DNA from: SZUA-547 sp963669265
GTDB taxonomy: Bacteria > Pseudomonadota > Alphaproteobacteria > Rhodobacterales > Rhodobacteraceae
Direction: 5' to 3'
DNA: 64,000 nucleotides
NCBI GenBank assembly: GCA_963669265.1
Contig: OY769916.1
Coordinates: forward strand, 310,001-374,000
Of this stretch, positions 63,325 to 64,000 are shown piece after piece. The notes beneath the pieces were generated by a model. That model was not told where the DNA came from, did no database searches, and worked only from the letters and a program-made list of their open reading frames with translations. Position numbers and translations under genes: made by a program. The number at the start of each line of letters is the position of its first letter. Position 1 is the stretch's first letter.

Positions 63325-63915
63325 ATGTTCAAGACCTTGAAATATGTGACCTGCGCGGCCCTGATCACGCTGGGCGCGCCCGCCGTGGCGAACGCCCAGA
63401 TGCCGGGTATGCAGGGCAGTCAGCATATCGGCATCACCGTGCCGAGCGTGGACGAAGCCGTTAAGTTCTTCGTGGACATCATCGGCTGCGAGTCCTTCTT
63501 CTCCTTCGGCCCGTTCGGACCGTTCGAAGATGACTGGATGACCGATAACCTGAACGTCAATCCGCGCGCGACTATCGATCTGATCACAGTCGTGCGGTGC
63601 GCCAACGGTCCCGCGTTTGAGATCTTCGAGTATTCCTCGCCCGATCAAAACAAGACTCCGCCCAAGAACAGCGACATTGGCGGCCATCACATCGCCTTCT
63701 ATGTCGACGACATTCAGGTTGCGACCCAGTATCTGCGCGACAATGGCGTCAAGGTTCTGGGTGAACCGCATCCGCTGACCGGAACCCCGCTGGAAGGCGA
63801 GGACTGGGTCTACTTCCTGTCGCCCTGGGGCATGCAGATGGAAATCGTCAGCTTCCCAGACGGCGTGAAGCACGAAAAGGAAACCGACCAGAAGCTCTGG
63901 GACCCGCGTTCCTGA
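63325..63915 (+). CDS. Periplasmic VOC/glyoxalase-fold protein
   Basis: A 196-residue protein; ATG at 63325 with GGGGAG 7 nt upstream. A signal peptide (to about residue 24, ANAQMPG) precedes a VOC fold with metal ligands QHIGITVP (His) and GGHHIAFYVDD (His), and the late MQMEIVSFP (Glu). Exported VOC proteins are unusual; it ends the dehydrogenase operon and may act on its product. Confidence 0.82.
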   Translation: MFKTLKYVTCAALITLGAPAVANAQMPGMQGSQHIGITVPSVDEAVKFFVDIIGCESFFSFGPFGPFEDDWMTDNLNVNPRATIDLITVVRCANGPAFEIFEYSSPDQNKTPPKNSDIGGHHIAFYVDDIQVATQYLRDNGVKVLGEPHPLTGTPLEGEDWVYFLSPWGMQMEIVSFPDGVKHEKETDQKLWDPRS

Positions 63916-63938
63916 TCGCGACGACGACATAACGTGAC

Positions 63939-63974
63939 AGGCTCCGGCATGACCTTGCCGGAGCCTCTTTCTTA
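63939..63974 (+). terminator. Rho-independent terminator ending the dehydrogenase operon
   Basis: Perfect 11-bp stem AGGCTCCGGCA (63939-63949) / TGCCGGAGCCT (63956-63966) with a 6-nt loop and CTTTCTT after it. Confidence 0.88.
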
Positions 63975-64000
63975 AGGCGGCAGATTATGTGCGTGAAACT

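Noticed and set aside
63987..64000. Start of another gene (ATGTGCGTGAAACT)
   Set aside because: AAGGCGG lies upstream, but only four codons are in the window, too few to support a call.

Overview
The window is 64 kb of a GC-rich alphaproteobacterial chromosome, most like the Rhodobacterales. The evidence is a bioA-bioZ pair, aerobic cobaltochelatase genes cobS and cobT, an IalB-type protein, a ribosomal protein L21 carrying a C-terminal helix-hairpin-helix tail, and two-membrane-helix and DUF853 proteins typical of that group. No rRNA and no CRISPR array were seen. Three tRNA genes were read directly: Gly-CCC, Ser-CGA and Ser-GGA.

Left and middle chromosome (1-43.9 kb). This is ordinary core genome in short operons. 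It begins with biotin genes (bioA partial, bioZ), then tRNA-Gly, a radical SAM protein, a rhodanese, aroK-aroB, a small membrane protein followed by a large exported protein, and xerD. Next come a variant metallophosphoesterase, a CNNM/CorC-like transporter, pdxH, fabI, gpt and a HerA-like NTPase. A gene-free stretch at 15.4-15.8 kb holds two candidate small RNAs, and ialB follows. An lpxD - acyl carrier protein - ketoacyl synthase cluster probably serves outer-membrane lipid synthesis. An L,D-transpeptidase is divergent from a DUF882 exported peptidase-like gene. Then come obgE-proB-proA, rplU-rpmA, tRNA-Ser(CGA), acs, an outer-membrane barrel, an M20 hydrolase overlapping a P1-family peptidase, a TerC-type membrane protein, gatB, bolA, a J-domain protein, cobS-cobT and several envelope genes.

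Island (43,991-58,696, about 14.7 kb). An integrative element sits in the 3' end of tRNA-Ser(GGA). A 15-bp copy of the tRNA end recurs at the far end, so both attachment sites are visible. Inside are a tyrosine integrase, an AlpA-like regulator and a RepA-type hexameric helicase/ATPase. Fourteen CGGACA hexamers and a long hairpin follow it, which could be a replication origin. There is one solitary 1011-residue protein resembling the internal (DNA ejection) protein of podoviruses, with no other recognisable virion genes. A second, diverged copy of its C-terminal end lies beyond a small secreted-protein gene. The cargo half carries a DprA-like plus phosphoribosyltransferase gene pair, an HTH-ImmA/IrrE protease operon with a palindromic operator, an HTH protein, a DUF4136-like lipoprotein, a decayed phage gene and two Tat-exported proteins. 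The element looks like a degraded or satellite-like phage-derived replicon. The DprA-phosphoribosyltransferase pair is the best candidate for a poorly described (possibly defence) system.

Right flank (58.7-64 kb). One transcriptional unit encodes a 2-oxoacid dehydrogenase E1-alpha subunit, a lipoate-ligase-like protein, a Tat-exported small subunit with a GMC-type FAD dehydrogenase that has a cysteine cluster, and a periplasmic VOC protein. A strong terminator ends it. The substrate is unknown. No E1-beta or E2 gene is in the window.
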